From the NCBI RefSeq assembly GCF_017614965.1, contig NZ_WVUG01000027.1:1-51137 (forward strand): a DNA stretch of 51,137 nucleotides, in the 5' to 3' direction. Below the pieces are notes generated by a model, which saw only the letters and a list, made by a program, of their open reading frames with translations, was not told the origin of the DNA and did no database searches. This document shows positions 8,472 through 17,224 of this stretch, piece after piece (within the stretch, counting starts at the first letter, position 1; each line of letters begins with the position of its first letter). Source of the DNA: Streptomyces griseorubiginosus. Lineage in GTDB: Bacteria > Actinomycetota > Actinomycetes > Streptomycetales > Streptomycetaceae. Position numbers and translations under genes: made by a program.

Positions 8472-9038
8472 TCAGTCGTCCATCTTGCCGCGGCCGCTGA
8501 GCGCGTCCCGCAGCCGGTCGACCAGCCCGGCCCCGGGCGCCAGCATCTTGTTGGCCGGAGGCTTGTCCGGCGCGGAGGGGTGCGGCCGGGTCGGCGCCAT
8601 CTTCTTCGCCTGGCGCACCTTGTCGCCCAGCTTGTCCAGCGCCTCCGGGGAACACGCCGCACGCAGCCGGGGGAAGAGGTTCTCCTCCTCGTCGGCGATG
8701 TGCGAGCGGATCTCCGTCATCAGCAGGCCGATGAGCCGGTCGAACTCCATGTGGTGCGCGTCGCAGCTTTCCAGATCCTTCATGATCTGCTCTGCCTTGG
8801 CGTGGTCCTCGAGTTCCCTGTCCGCGATGGCGTCCCCGCCGGTGACGTGCTCACGCACCGCCGGGTAGAGATAGGCCTCCTCGGCTACCGAGTGCCGTAC
8901 CAGTTCCATCGTGGCCTGGTCCGCGTACACCTTGCGGTTCTTGTCGCCGGGCGGCAGTGCCTCGATCCGGCCGAAGATCTCCTCGACCTCTCGGTGATCG
9001 GTCATCAACTCGTCAATGACGTTCCCACCGTGTCCCAT
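8472..9038 (-). CDS. Hemerythrin-like (HHE) domain protein
   Basis: 188-residue cytoplasmic protein; start ATG at 9038 behind GAGGTGAGG. A four-helix HHE domain carries the expected iron-ligand histidines and acids in DELMTDHREVEEIF, ELVRHSVAEEAYLYPAV, LEDHAKAEQIM and MTEIRSHIADEEENLFPRL. The Pro/Lys-rich tail after residue 145 is probably unstructured. Such proteins bind a di-iron centre and are tied to oxygen, nitric oxide or peroxide sensing and repair. It is monocistronic and diverges from the M20 peptidase. It fits the stress gene content of the window. Confidence 0.85.
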   Translation of the reverse strand: MGHGGNVIDELMTDHREVEEIFGRIEALPPGDKNRKVYADQATMELVRHSVAEEAYLYPAVREHVTGGDAIADRELEDHAKAEQIMKDLESCDAHHMEFDRLIGLLMTEIRSHIADEEENLFPRLRAACSPEALDKLGDKVRQAKKMAPTRPHPSAPDKPPANKMLAPGAGLVDRLRDALSGRGKMDD

Positions 9039-9215
9039 GCTCCTCACCTCCAGCCAGGAAGCGGCGTCTCCCCGTCCGGATCCGCCACGCACTCCGAGTG
9101 CCCTGGCCTTCGGCTCGCTAACGCCCCGCCCCTCCCGCGGCCCACGGGGTGTACGACGCGTGCTCATTGGAACTCGCCTCCGTGAACACCGACAGGACTG
9201 ACCGGGGAGGCCGAG

Positions 9216-10412
9216 GTGTCCGATGCCGTCGACGAGGTGCTCGGGAGGGTGGGCGGCGAGGTGGCCGTCCGGGCGGAGCGACTGTGGCAGACGGCGCTGG
9301 CGCTGCACGCGGACCCGGAATGCTCGTTCGCGGAACACCACGCGGCCGAGCTGCTGAGCGGGGAGCTGGAACGCGAGGGCTTCACCGTCGAACGCGACCT
9401 CGCCGGACTCCCCACCGCCTTCGCCGCCAGGGCGGGCACGGGCGGCCCGCGTCCCGCGGTGGCCCTGCTGCTCGAGTACGACGCCCTGCCGGGCCTGGGT
9501 CACGCCTGCGGCCACAACCTGATCGCCGCGGCCGGACTCGGCGCCGCCCTCGCCGCGCGGGCCGCGCTGGGCGACGCACCCGGGACCGTGTGGGCCGTGG
9601 GGACGCCGGCCGAGGAGGGCGGCGGCGGGAAGGTCATCGAGACCGAGGCCGGCGTCTTCGACGACCTCGACGCCGCGCTCATGTTCCACCCCGGGGTCCA
9701 CGACTGGCAGTGGGCGCCGCTGACCGCGCAGACCCAGTACCGCGTCGGCTTCCATGGCCGCGCCGCGCACCCCACCGGGAACCCCACCGAGGGCATCGAC
9801 GCGCTGGCCGCCCTCATCCAGTTGTTCAACACCCTCGCTGTCGTCGAGCGGCGGCTGCCGGCCGGCTCGCACATCCAGGGCATCGTCACCGACGGGGGGC
9901 GGGCGACGAACATCGTTCCTGAGTACGCCGAAGGCCTCTTCGGCCTGCGCGCGGCGACCACCGTCGGTCTGGAGGACCTGGCCGGCGAGCTGCTGACCTG
10001 CGCCCATGGCGTCGCCCGGGCGACGGACACGACCGTGACGGTCGAGCGCGCCACACCCCGCTACGAGCACTTCCGTGACAGCCGTGTGCTGTCCGCACGC
10101 TTCGCCCACCATCTGGCCCATGCGGGCATCGAGCTCACCCCGCCCGAACCGGGTGTGTTCCTGGGCTCCTCCGACATCGGCAACGTCAGCGGCCGCGTAC
10201 CCGCCATCCACCCCTTCGTGGCGATCATGACGTCGGAAGGTTCCGATCACACCCCCGAGTTCGCCACCGCGGCCTCCTCCGAGCGCGGTCGCCGGGTGAT
10301 GCTCGCGGCGACGGAGGCCCTGGCCCGCACGACGGTGGAGACGCTGCTGTCGGCCGACCTGAGGGACCGTGCGTGGAGCGAGCACGAGCTCAACGTCAGT
10401 GTGCGGGCGTGA
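9216..10412 (+). CDS. M20 family metallopeptidase/amidohydrolase
   Basis: 398-residue cytoplasmic enzyme; GTG start behind GGGGAGG. Di-metal ligands are visible in GLGHACGHN (H96) and in the catalytic GTPAEEGGGG segment. A central HGRAAHPTGNP marks the dimerisation/lid domain, and NIVPEYAEGLFGLRA follows it. The layout fits the aminoacylase/aminobenzoyl-glutamate hydrolase (PM20D2-like) branch, which cleaves amide bonds in N-acyl amino acids or small dipeptides. The last 17 bp overlap tail to tail with the convergent M23 gene. Confidence 0.88.
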   Translation: MSDAVDEVLGRVGGEVAVRAERLWQTALALHADPECSFAEHHAAELLSGELEREGFTVERDLAGLPTAFAARAGTGGPRPAVALLLEYDALPGLGHACGHNLIAAAGLGAALAARAALGDAPGTVWAVGTPAEEGGGGKVIETEAGVFDDLDAALMFHPGVHDWQWAPLTAQTQYRVGFHGRAAHPTGNPTEGIDALAALIQLFNTLAVVERRLPAGSHIQGIVTDGGRATNIVPEYAEGLFGLRAATTVGLEDLAGELLTCAHGVARATDTTVTVERATPRYEHFRDSRVLSARFAHHLAHAGIELTPPEPGVFLGSSDIGNVSGRVPAIHPFVAIMTSEGSDHTPEFATAASSERGRRVMLAATEALARTTVETLLSADLRDRAWSEHELNVSVRA

Positions 10413-11499
10413 GCCAGGGCAGGGGATCGGTGTACTGCCCGTCGATCAGCACCTCGAAGTGCAGATGCGGCCCGGTCGACAGCCCCGTGGAGCCCACGAG
10501 CCCGACCGGGGTGCCCGTCGTGACGCTCTGTCCGACGGTGACCCGCAGCGCGGAGAGATGACTGTACGTCGTCTCCAGCCGCTTGCCCCCGATGGTGCCG
10601 TGGTCGATCACGACCCGGTTGCCGTACGCCGTGGTCGTTCCGGCGAACTCCACCCGCCCTTCCCGTGCGGCGGACACCTGCGCTCCCTGCGGCGCACCGA
10701 AGTCGACCCCGGTGTGCAGCTTCGTCACCCCGGTCAGCGGGTGCTTGCGGGAGCCGAAGGGTGAGGTGACGGTGAGCGTGGTGACCGGTGGGGCCAGGAC
10801 GGCGGTCGGTGCCTGGTTCGCGTTCTGCTCGGGGTTCTGCCGTACGAGCGCCTCGTACTGCGGCAGCCTGGCCTTGACCTGGTGCACGAAGTCCTCGGCC
10901 GCTGCGGGCACACGCCCCGCCTTCTCCACCGCGCCGGTGCTGGCCCGGTAGGCGGCGAGGGTGAGATCGACCAGGTCACCGTTGACGGTTCCCTTGGTCC
11001 TCAGCGTGGTCACCTGGCGCACGAGGGAACAGTCCTGCCGCCCCAGCGCCATGATCGCGTCCACCGCGTCGTGCGGGGAGGAGTGCCCGTTGCCGTCCTC
11101 GTCGCGCCCCCAGGTGCGCCACTGGGCGGCGGTGAAGCGGGCGATGCCCTGCTGGGACAGGCTCGCGGTGTCGTCGCTCCATCCGGACAGCTGATCGATC
11201 TGCGCGGCGAGCACGGACGGGGTGACGACGGTGCAGGAGTGGGTCGCCTTGCGGAGCCACGGCACGTAGGAGCCGTCGACCTTGCTCGTGGCGGAGTCGG
11301 CCGCGTCCGACCCCTGGGGCAGTACGGAGGACAGCCCTCCGGTGGAGGCCAGGAACACCGAGACCCCGGTCATCGCGACCAGCCCGGGCATGACGATCAG
11401 CAGGAAAGGACCGGGCCCCTTCCGCGGTGGACGGCCTTTCACACTCGTGCTGTCCTGAACGACCGGAGTGTCCTGCGTCTGCTGGGGCACGCGACTCAC
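10396..11499 (-). CDS. M23 family peptidoglycan endopeptidase with lytic-transglycosylase-like N-terminal domain
   Basis: 367-residue membrane-anchored cell-wall hydrolase. A single hydrophobic segment (FLLIVMPGLVAMTGVSVFLA, residues ~32-52) follows a basic cytoplasmic N-terminus. Residues ~75-215 resemble the small lysozyme-like/SLT fold (AAQIDQLSGWSDD…IARFTAAQWRTWG) seen beside M23 domains in actinobacteria. The C-terminal LytM domain has HTGVDFG (H about 261) and HLHFE (about 344), which with a further His form the zinc site. It starts at GTG, with no strong ribosome site. It lies 95 bp downstream of a peptidoglycan-binding gene on the same strand, so the two may act together on the envelope. 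Confidence 0.88.
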   Translation of the reverse strand: MSRVPQQTQDTPVVQDSTSVKGRPPRKGPGPFLLIVMPGLVAMTGVSVFLASTGGLSSVLPQGSDAADSATSKVDGSYVPWLRKATHSCTVVTPSVLAAQIDQLSGWSDDTASLSQQGIARFTAAQWRTWGRDEDGNGHSSPHDAVDAIMALGRQDCSLVRQVTTLRTKGTVNGDLVDLTLAAYRASTGAVEKAGRVPAAAEDFVHQVKARLPQYEALVRQNPEQNANQAPTAVLAPPVTTLTVTSPFGSRKHPLTGVTKLHTGVDFGAPQGAQVSAAREGRVEFAGTTTAYGNRVVIDHGTIGGKRLETTYSHLSALRVTVGQSVTTGTPVGLVGSTGLSTGPHLHFEVLIDGQYTDPLPWLTPAH

Positions 11500-11594
11500 G
11501 CTCGCAGGCTAGCCATCCCCTGACATGACGTCACCGGACTCCGGGTCAAAGGGAGTTGCCCGAAAGGGCAGGCCTGCCGCGGGACATGCGCGGA

Positions 11595-12488
11595 TCAGGG
11601 TTTCTTGGTCTCCGACTCCAGCGAGGCTCGGGTCGCCCTGCCGTACACGCCCGATTCGTCCTGCAGGATGAGACGGGTGAACTGGTAACTGCGGACCGCG
11701 CTCTGCACGTCGCTGTCGTAGACGCCGTCGGCGTCCTGGCTGTACAGGCCCACCTGGCGCAGCCGCAGCTGGAGTTCGACGACTTCCGGGCCGGTGTCGC
11801 CCAGCCGCAGGACGGGCGGCTGTCCGCTGGAGGCGCTGGGGGAGGGGGTCGCCGAGGCGGTGGCGGACGGGGTGCCTTCCGTGGGCGCCGGGTCCGTCGG
11901 GGTAGCCGTCCGGCTGGGCGTCGCGCCGGCCGACTCCGACGGCGTCGGTGACGGCGAGGCGGACGACGCGCTCGCGGACGGCCGTACGGCTGCCGTGCTC
12001 GTGGAGGTGCCGGGATCCGGCAGGGGTGCCCGGATGCCGTCGGACCGCGAGGTGTCGTGGGAGGGCCCCTCGTACAACAGCCCGCCCACCGTGCCCCCCA
12101 CGGCGAGGACGGCGACGGCGGCTCCCGCGAACAGGAGCCCGACGCGGCGACGGGGCGCGACCGGCTCGGCGACGGACGGGAAGGGTGTCGCCGGGGTGTC
12201 GTCCTCGGGCGGTGTCGAGGCGTCCGGGGTGTTCGCGGTCGGTGTGAGGATGTCATCAACGGCTGTCACCGCGACAGGAGTTGTGGAGTCGGCGGAATCG
12301 CCCTCGTCCTCCAGTTCCACGAAGGGCCGGATCCGCACCGGGTCGAAATCCTCGGCGGCCGCGGCCGCCGCCGTACGGCTGTGGCGGTGGGCGGCGGAGA
12401 CACGTCGTCCGCAGGCGCAGGACGGAGTGCCGTCCTCTGCCCTGGGAGCGCCGCATAACGGGCAGACATGGGGGGTGTGTTCAGTCAC
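11595..12488 (-). CDS. Zinc-ribbon, single-pass membrane protein with extracellular peptidoglycan-binding domain
   Basis: 297 residues; GTG start at 12488 behind GGAGAG. The N-terminus has a zinc-ribbon pattern (CPLCG…CACGR) and an Ala/acidic linker. A transmembrane helix follows (VGLLFAGAAVAVLAVGGTVG, ~120-140), then a long Ser/Thr/Pro/Ala linker probably spanning the wall. It ends in a peptidoglycan-binding-1 domain (VLRLGDTGPEVVELQLRLRQ…GVYDSDVQSAVRSYQ). The topology implies a cytoplasmic zinc ribbon joined to a wall-binding sensor or anchor. No enzymatic domain is present. The neighbouring M23 hydrolase supports an envelope role. Confidence 0.8.
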   Translation of the reverse strand: MTEHTPHVCPLCGAPRAEDGTPSCACGRRVSAAHRHSRTAAAAAAEDFDPVRIRPFVELEDEGDSADSTTPVAVTAVDDILTPTANTPDASTPPEDDTPATPFPSVAEPVAPRRRVGLLFAGAAVAVLAVGGTVGGLLYEGPSHDTSRSDGIRAPLPDPGTSTSTAAVRPSASASSASPSPTPSESAGATPSRTATPTDPAPTEGTPSATASATPSPSASSGQPPVLRLGDTGPEVVELQLRLRQVGLYSQDADGVYDSDVQSAVRSYQFTRLILQDESGVYGRATRASLESETKKP

Positions 12489-12534
12489 GCCGGATCCCTC
12501 TCCGTGAAGAATCCAGAGTTTATTCATATGTTCA

Positions 12535-12567
12535 ACACGCAATCTCCCGTGGTGGGAGATTGCGTGT
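12535..12567 (-). terminator. Perfect 14-bp hairpin between oxygenase and zinc-ribbon genes
   Basis: ACACGCAATCTCCC (12535-12548) and its exact complement (12554-12567) flank a GTGGT loop. It lies 30 bp past the stop of the minus-strand MpaB-type gene and 47 bp before the next minus-strand start. It most likely terminates the first; an attenuator role in the leader of the second is possible. No T run follows on the minus strand. Confidence 0.7.
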
Positions 12568-12597
12568 GTCGTTCCTTTTGTCGGGAGGCGGGACCCC

Positions 12598-13491
12598 TCA
12601 GCTCGCGGTCGGCGCGGTGCCCGGGCGGGACGGGGCCAGGACCCAGCGCACCGCCGACGTCATGGCGGACCCCAGGGGCCGTACACACCACTCGTCGACC
12701 ACCGGCAGCCGGGGCAGGCGCAGTTCGCGGGCGGCCCAGGAGGGCAGGAGGGAGACCGCGTTGGCGGCGAGCACGCCGTAGGGGAGCCGGGCGGCCAGCG
12801 GCACGGGGGGATTGAGCAGCAGGAAGCGTGCGGCCTCGCGTGCCTGCGCCGAGGCGCGCAGCTCGGGACGGTAGGCCTCGAGGACCCGCGCGAGCTCCTC
12901 GCGATTGGTGGGCGGGTCGATGACGCCGAGTTCGGCGGCGATCCGCGCGGCGTCGGCGACGTACGCGTCACAGCCGTCCTCCGGCAGCGGCCGCGCGCCG
13001 TAGCGCTGGTGCGCGCGCAGGAAGCTGTCGACCTCGGCGGCGTGCACCCAGGCGAGCAGGTGCGGGTCGGCGGCGTGGTAGCTCTCGCCCTCGGGGGTCC
13101 TGCCGCGCACCCGCTCGTGCACCGCCCGAACCTGGGCGCACGCCTCCTGGGCGTGGGCTGCGGTGCCGAACGTGGTGGTGGCCAGGAAGGTGCTCGTGCG
13201 CTGCAGCCGGCCCCAGGGGTCCCCGCGGTAACCGGAGTGCGCCGCCACGGCCGCCATGGCCAGCGGGTGCAGGGACTGCAGGAGCAGCGCCGACAGACCG
13301 CCGATGAACATCGAGGCGTCCGAGTGCACCCGGCGTATCGGGCGGTCGGGGCCGAACCAGCGCGGGCCGGGAGTGCCGTGGATCCGGGCCCGGTTGCGCG
13401 GGCCGTCCGGGCCGGCGACACGGGCGATGAGGCCTTTGCCCAGTTGCTCACGCAGACCGAGTGCGCCGGATCCGGCGATTTTCGTCAGCAC
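12598..13491 (-). CDS. Oxygenase MpaB family protein (DUF2236)
   Basis: 297-residue protein; GTG start behind GGAGGACCAG. It carries the DUF2236 pattern RVHSDASMFIGGLSALLLQS, then LHPLAMAAVAAHSGYRGDPWGR, followed by TFGTAAHAQEACAQVRAVH and DPHLLAWVHAAEVDSFL. The conserved His residues in these motifs bind haem in relatives such as rubber oxygenase Lcp and fungal MpaB'. The natural substrate of most bacterial members is unknown; lipid or terpenoid double-bond oxidation is plausible. The gene is probably monocistronic. Confidence 0.88.
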   Translation of the reverse strand: MLTKIAGSGALGLREQLGKGLIARVAGPDGPRNRARIHGTPGPRWFGPDRPIRRVHSDASMFIGGLSALLLQSLHPLAMAAVAAHSGYRGDPWGRLQRTSTFLATTTFGTAAHAQEACAQVRAVHERVRGRTPEGESYHAADPHLLAWVHAAEVDSFLRAHQRYGARPLPEDGCDAYVADAARIAAELGVIDPPTNREELARVLEAYRPELRASAQAREAARFLLLNPPVPLAARLPYGVLAANAVSLLPSWAARELRLPRLPVVDEWCVRPLGSAMTSAVRWVLAPSRPGTAPTAS

Positions 13492-13592
13492 CTGGTCCTC
13501 CTCCCGATCACCTGATCACGGCTGTGACCACGTGTACGCGAACAGGTCCCGTCGGCTTCCTGCCCACGGGACCCGCTCATCACCCCGATGTC

Positions 13593-13763
13593 CTACCAGC
13601 GATACCAGCGGCCCCTGCGGCCACCATGCCCGGCGGGCCGCGCCACGAATCCCAGCAGCCACAGCACCAGAACCGCGATGGCGACCCACCACAGCGCCTT
13701 CAGCGCGAATCCGGCACCGAAAAGAACAACAGCCAGCAGCAGTACGAGAAGCAAGGGAACCAT
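13593..13763 (-). CDS. Small hydrophobic membrane protein, 56 aa
   Basis: Short gene read directly from sequence; start ATG at 13763 with GGAGG ten bases upstream. It begins MVPLLLVLLLAVVLFGAGFA, continues through a second hydrophobic segment (LWWVAIAVLVLWLLGF) and ends in a basic Gly/Arg tail with RWYRW. Two membrane helices with a basic cytoplasmic tail are typical of a small Streptomyces family often annotated just as hydrophobic protein and often found among osmotic stress genes. No enzymatic role is known. A similar small protein lies at 33504-33677. Confidence 0.8.
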   Translation of the reverse strand: MVPLLLVLLLAVVLFGAGFALKALWWVAIAVLVLWLLGFVARPAGHGGRRGRWYRW

Positions 13764-13879
13764 GTTTGTCTACCTCCGCAGTTTCTGGTGCCCCGGGAAA
13801 AGCGCGTCACGCACGTCAATTTCCCTTTGTTTGTTTCCGTCGGGAGCGGGAATTCGGTCCGCTTCGCGAAACGCCTGGC

Positions 13880-14437
13880 TCAGCTCTTGGCGGCCTTCGC
13901 CGCTTCCGCCTCCGTGTCGGCGCGGGACGTCGAAAGGGTGCCGCCCGCGTTCTCCAGATGGGCGCGGACGAACCACTGGAACTGCTCGAGGTCCCGCAGC
14001 TGCTCGATGAGCAGGTCCTCCGTCGCCGGGTCGATCTCCCCGACGGTCTTGACGGCGGCGCGTACGTCCTCGATGAGGCCGGTGTAGACGACGTCGAGCG
14101 CTCCCAGGTGCGCGATGGCGTCCTCGCGGCCGATCGAGTAGTCGTCCCAGGTGCGCTCCTTGACCAGGGAGCCGGGCGTGCCCTGGGCGACTCCGCCGAG
14201 GGCCGCGATGCGCTCGGCGACGTCGTCGGCCATGTCGCGTACGCGGTCGACCTGGGGGTCGATCATCTGGTGCACGGCGATGAAATGCGGTCCCACGACG
14301 TTCCAGTGCACGTGCTTGAGGGTGAGGTGGAGATCGTTGAGGGCGTGCAGGCGCAGCCGCAGGACGTCGATGAGCCGGCCGGCCGCCTCGCGCTCGATGC
14401 CCGGGACCGTGTACTTGGGGGTGAAAGCCTTCGCCAT
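13880..14437 (-). CDS. dps: Dps family DNA-binding ferritin
   Basis: 185-residue member of the Dps miniferritin family; start follows AAAGGAG. The ferroxidase site residues are in LTLKHVHWNVVGPHFIAVHQMID and the following DQVDxxxD-type helix (VDRVRDMADDVAERI). A C-terminal tail rich in Ala, Glu and Lys resembles the extended tails of actinobacterial Dps proteins. Dps dodecamers store iron, consume peroxide and compact DNA in starvation. Several actinobacterial dps genes belong to SigB-type regulons; I find no perfect SigB promoter in its 206-bp upstream region, which otherwise shows no gene. Confidence 0.93.
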   Translation of the reverse strand: MAKAFTPKYTVPGIEREAAGRLIDVLRLRLHALNDLHLTLKHVHWNVVGPHFIAVHQMIDPQVDRVRDMADDVAERIAALGGVAQGTPGSLVKERTWDDYSIGREDAIAHLGALDVVYTGLIEDVRAAVKTVGEIDPATEDLLIEQLRDLEQFQWFVRAHLENAGGTLSTSRADTEAEAAKAAKS

Positions 14438-14643
14438 CTCGAAACTCCTTTGTCCGTGGGGTGACGGTAGAAGTCCGGATGCCCCGCCATCGAGTTCCCA
14501 GGCCGTTCAGGCCGGCGCTGTCGAGGTATGGAGGCGGCGTTGCAGAAGAGGGTGAGGGCCGGGCCCCAGGTCATCCACCTGGAGAATCGCGACGACAGTT
14601 CCATCGCGACCCTCTCGGCGGATGCGCCGCCCTCGAAACGACG

Positions 14644-17148
14644 CTAGGCCACCCGGACGCCCACGATGCACGTGTCGTCGTCGGTGTCGGACCGGCTGTA
14701 GGTCAGCAGCCGGTCCAACTGCTGGTCGAGCGTCGGCGGGACCGTGCGGGCCGCCGTCAGCAGCTGCGCCAGGGACTCCTCCACGGAGCGGTCGCGGCGC
14801 TCGATCAGACCGTCGGTGTACATCAGCAGGGTGTCGTCCACCGCCAGCTGGACCTCGTGCTCCTCATACCCCGCTTCGGGTACGGCACCCAGCAGCATCC
14901 CCTTGACCAGGGGCAGCGGAGCGGCCTCGCCGGCGCGCACCAGGACGGGCGGCAGATGACCCGCCCGGGCCCAGCGCAGGGTGCGCCGCTCGGGATCGTA
15001 GAGACCGCAGACCGCGGTGGCGGTGACGGCGCCGTTGAGATGGTGGGCCACCATGTTCAGCCAGGACAGCAGCTGTCCCGGCCCGGCGCCCGTCACGGCC
15101 AGTCCGCGCAGCGCGTTGCGCAGGACGACCATGCTGGTGGCCGCCTCGATGCCGTGTCCGGCGACATCGCCCACGCACAGCAGTACCAGCCCGGAGGGCA
15201 GCACGACCGCGTCGTACCAGTCGCCGCCGACGAGGTTCTGCGTCTCGGCTGGGCGATAGCGCACGGCCACCCGCAGGCCGGGAGCCTCCAGCGGCGCCTG
15301 CGCGGGCGGCATGATCGCGTGCTGCAGCTGGAGGGTGAGCCGGGCGCGTTCGCTGGCCTGCTGCTCGGTGTGGACGAGCTGGTCGCGGGTGGCGGCCAGG
15401 GCGACCTCCGTCCAGTGCTGGGCGGAGATGTCCTGGTAGGCGCCCCGGACGACGAACAGGCGGCCGTCGGAGTCCAGCACCGGCTCGGCCACCACGCGGA
15501 TGTGCCGGGTGACGCCGTCGGGCCGCTGCAGCCGGAACGCGGTGGACGCCGGCCGGCGGTGGTGCAGCAGGGTGCGCAGGAACCGGCCGATGGCGACGGC
15601 GTCGTCGGGGTGGGCGTGGACGGGCAGGTCCTCCAGGGGGACCGGGCCGCTGGAGTCGGGCTTGCCGTAGAGGCTGTAGAGCTGGCCGTTCCAGGTGATC
15701 TCACCGGTGAGGAGGTTCTCCTCGAAGCCGCCGATGCGGCCGAGCCGCTGGGCGTGCTGGAGCAGGCTCGCCAGCCGGGCCGTCTCGTCCTCTATGCGCC
15801 AGATCAGCAGGACGCTGCCACCGTGCCGGGTGATGTTGATGTCGGCGACGGCGGCCAGCGGGACGTCGTCCACCAGCGCGGTCAGCCGCATGCGATGGGT
15901 GCGGTACGGCTCACCGGTGGCGTAGACCCGTTCCACCTGCTCGAACAGCTCGCTCTGGCCGGCGGCCATGGGGTAGGCCTCCAGCAGCAGCGCACCGCTG
16001 ACGACGCCCCGCGGCCGGCCGGCGGGGTCGAGGAAACGGCTGTTGACGTGCTGGATGCGGAAGTCTACGAGGTCGCCGCCGGCGTCCAGGTACGGCACGA
16101 GGACCAGGGCCGGGTCGTGCAGTCCGTCGGCCAGGTCCATCAGTTCGGCCACGTCCGGCAGGATCCGGGGTTTGTGCTCGTCCTCCGGGTGCTGGTGGGC
16201 GTAGGTCTCCAGGGTGTGCGCGCACAGTTCGCCGAGCGCCTCGATCTGCCGGACGATCTGCGGCGGCTGCGGCTCCAGCGGCGTCGGCCAGACGATCTCC
16301 AGTACGCCGTGGATCCGGCCGCCGGCTCCGGCGGGTACGGCGACGCGGCCGCCGTCCGGGTACTGGTGCTGGCCGAGGGAGGGCAGGCCGGTCTTGGACA
16401 GGGAGCCGATCCACTGGTCCTCGCGGTCGCCGAGCCCGCGCCGGGCCACCGTCGCCACCCCCGGCGGCACGTACCGCCAGCGTTCCGCCTCGGTGGCGGA
16501 GAAGCCGGCGCTGCCGGCCAGGGTGAGCGCGCCGTCGGGGCTCAGCGCCCAGATGGCCACCGCCACCGCGCCCAGCGGCACGAGGGCGTGGTCCAGCAGG
16601 GAGTCGGCCACGGCCTGGGCGTCGCGGGCGGCCAGAGCGCCGCTCTCGGCGGCCCGCAGCCGTACGGCGGAGGAACCCTCGCCCTCCGCGCGGCCGGTCG
16701 CCGCGGCCAGGAAGGCCGTGGTGACCTCGGACAGCCGGTCGCGCGATGCCTGGTTGATGACGTCCACGGCGAACTCCAGCGGGGTCACGCCCGCCTGTTC
16801 GGCCAGTTCCTCCAGCTGCCGCGCCGCCTGTGTGGGCCCGCAGCCCAGCCGTTCCACCAGGATGCCCTTGGCCAGTTCGATCAGGGCGCGCCCGTCCGCC
16901 TCGGCCTGGGCGGCCCGCACTTCCTGCCGCAGCCTTTCCACGGTCGCGGCCAGCCGTCCGACGGGGGAGGTGTGCCCGTCCTCCCCGGTCGTCGTCGTGC
17001 CGGGCGCCTCCTCGCCGGTGCGGGCGGCGGGCGCCACGGCCCCCGGATCGGCGCCGGCGAGGTCGATGCCCGGTGCGGAGGGTGCCGGCTGGCCGTCCGT
17101 GCCGGAGGCGCTGCCGTCCGGCTCGGGCGGCTGGTGGAGATTGCTCAC
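14644..17148 (-). CDS. SpoIIE-type PP2C phosphatase with ANTAR, GAF and PAS domains
   Basis: 834-residue cytoplasmic signalling phosphatase. GTG 17148 (VSNLHQPPEP) is chosen because AGGAACAGGT precedes it. Domain order: a disordered Pro/Ala-rich N-terminus; an ANTAR-like helical segment (ALIELAKGILVERLGCGPTQ, ~85-140); a GAF domain (~180-310); two PAS domains (~330-450 and 460-575, the second with HIRVVAEPVLDSDGRLFVVRGAYQDI); and a C-terminal PP2C domain with metal-binding aspartates in LVGGDWYDA (~641), GDVAGHGIEAA (~660) and LLMYTDGLIERRD (~777). Such phosphatases dephosphorylate anti-anti-sigma proteins and so release SigB-type sigma factors. The kinase and sigma genes next door support that role. 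Confidence 0.9.
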   Translation of the reverse strand: MSNLHQPPEPDGSASGTDGQPAPSAPGIDLAGADPGAVAPAARTGEEAPGTTTTGEDGHTSPVGRLAATVERLRQEVRAAQAEADGRALIELAKGILVERLGCGPTQAARQLEELAEQAGVTPLEFAVDVINQASRDRLSEVTTAFLAAATGRAEGEGSSAVRLRAAESGALAARDAQAVADSLLDHALVPLGAVAVAIWALSPDGALTLAGSAGFSATEAERWRYVPPGVATVARRGLGDREDQWIGSLSKTGLPSLGQHQYPDGGRVAVPAGAGGRIHGVLEIVWPTPLEPQPPQIVRQIEALGELCAHTLETYAHQHPEDEHKPRILPDVAELMDLADGLHDPALVLVPYLDAGGDLVDFRIQHVNSRFLDPAGRPRGVVSGALLLEAYPMAAGQSELFEQVERVYATGEPYRTHRMRLTALVDDVPLAAVADINITRHGGSVLLIWRIEDETARLASLLQHAQRLGRIGGFEENLLTGEITWNGQLYSLYGKPDSSGPVPLEDLPVHAHPDDAVAIGRFLRTLLHHRRPASTAFRLQRPDGVTRHIRVVAEPVLDSDGRLFVVRGAYQDISAQHWTEVALAATRDQLVHTEQQASERARLTLQLQHAIMPPAQAPLEAPGLRVAVRYRPAETQNLVGGDWYDAVVLPSGLVLLCVGDVAGHGIEAATSMVVLRNALRGLAVTGAGPGQLLSWLNMVAHHLNGAVTATAVCGLYDPERRTLRWARAGHLPPVLVRAGEAAPLPLVKGMLLGAVPEAGYEEHEVQLAVDDTLLMYTDGLIERRDRSVEESLAQLLTAARTVPPTLDQQLDRLLTYSRSDTDDDTCIVGVRVA

Positions 17149-17224
17149 GGTTGACCTGTTCCTCGGCTCGGGCGTCCAGGGACGCCGCACGATCGGCGGA
17201 TGGGCACGCTGGTGGGGGTACCCC

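Noticed and set aside
11526..11533. TGACGTCA palindrome upstream of the M23 gene
   Set aside because: Eight bases is too short to stand out in this sequence, with no supporting context.
17214..17224. GGGGGTACCCC palindromes here and at 34076-34087 as operators or SigB promoters
   Set aside because: Such G/C-run palindromes are common in streptomycete intergenic DNA, and neither has a matching -35.
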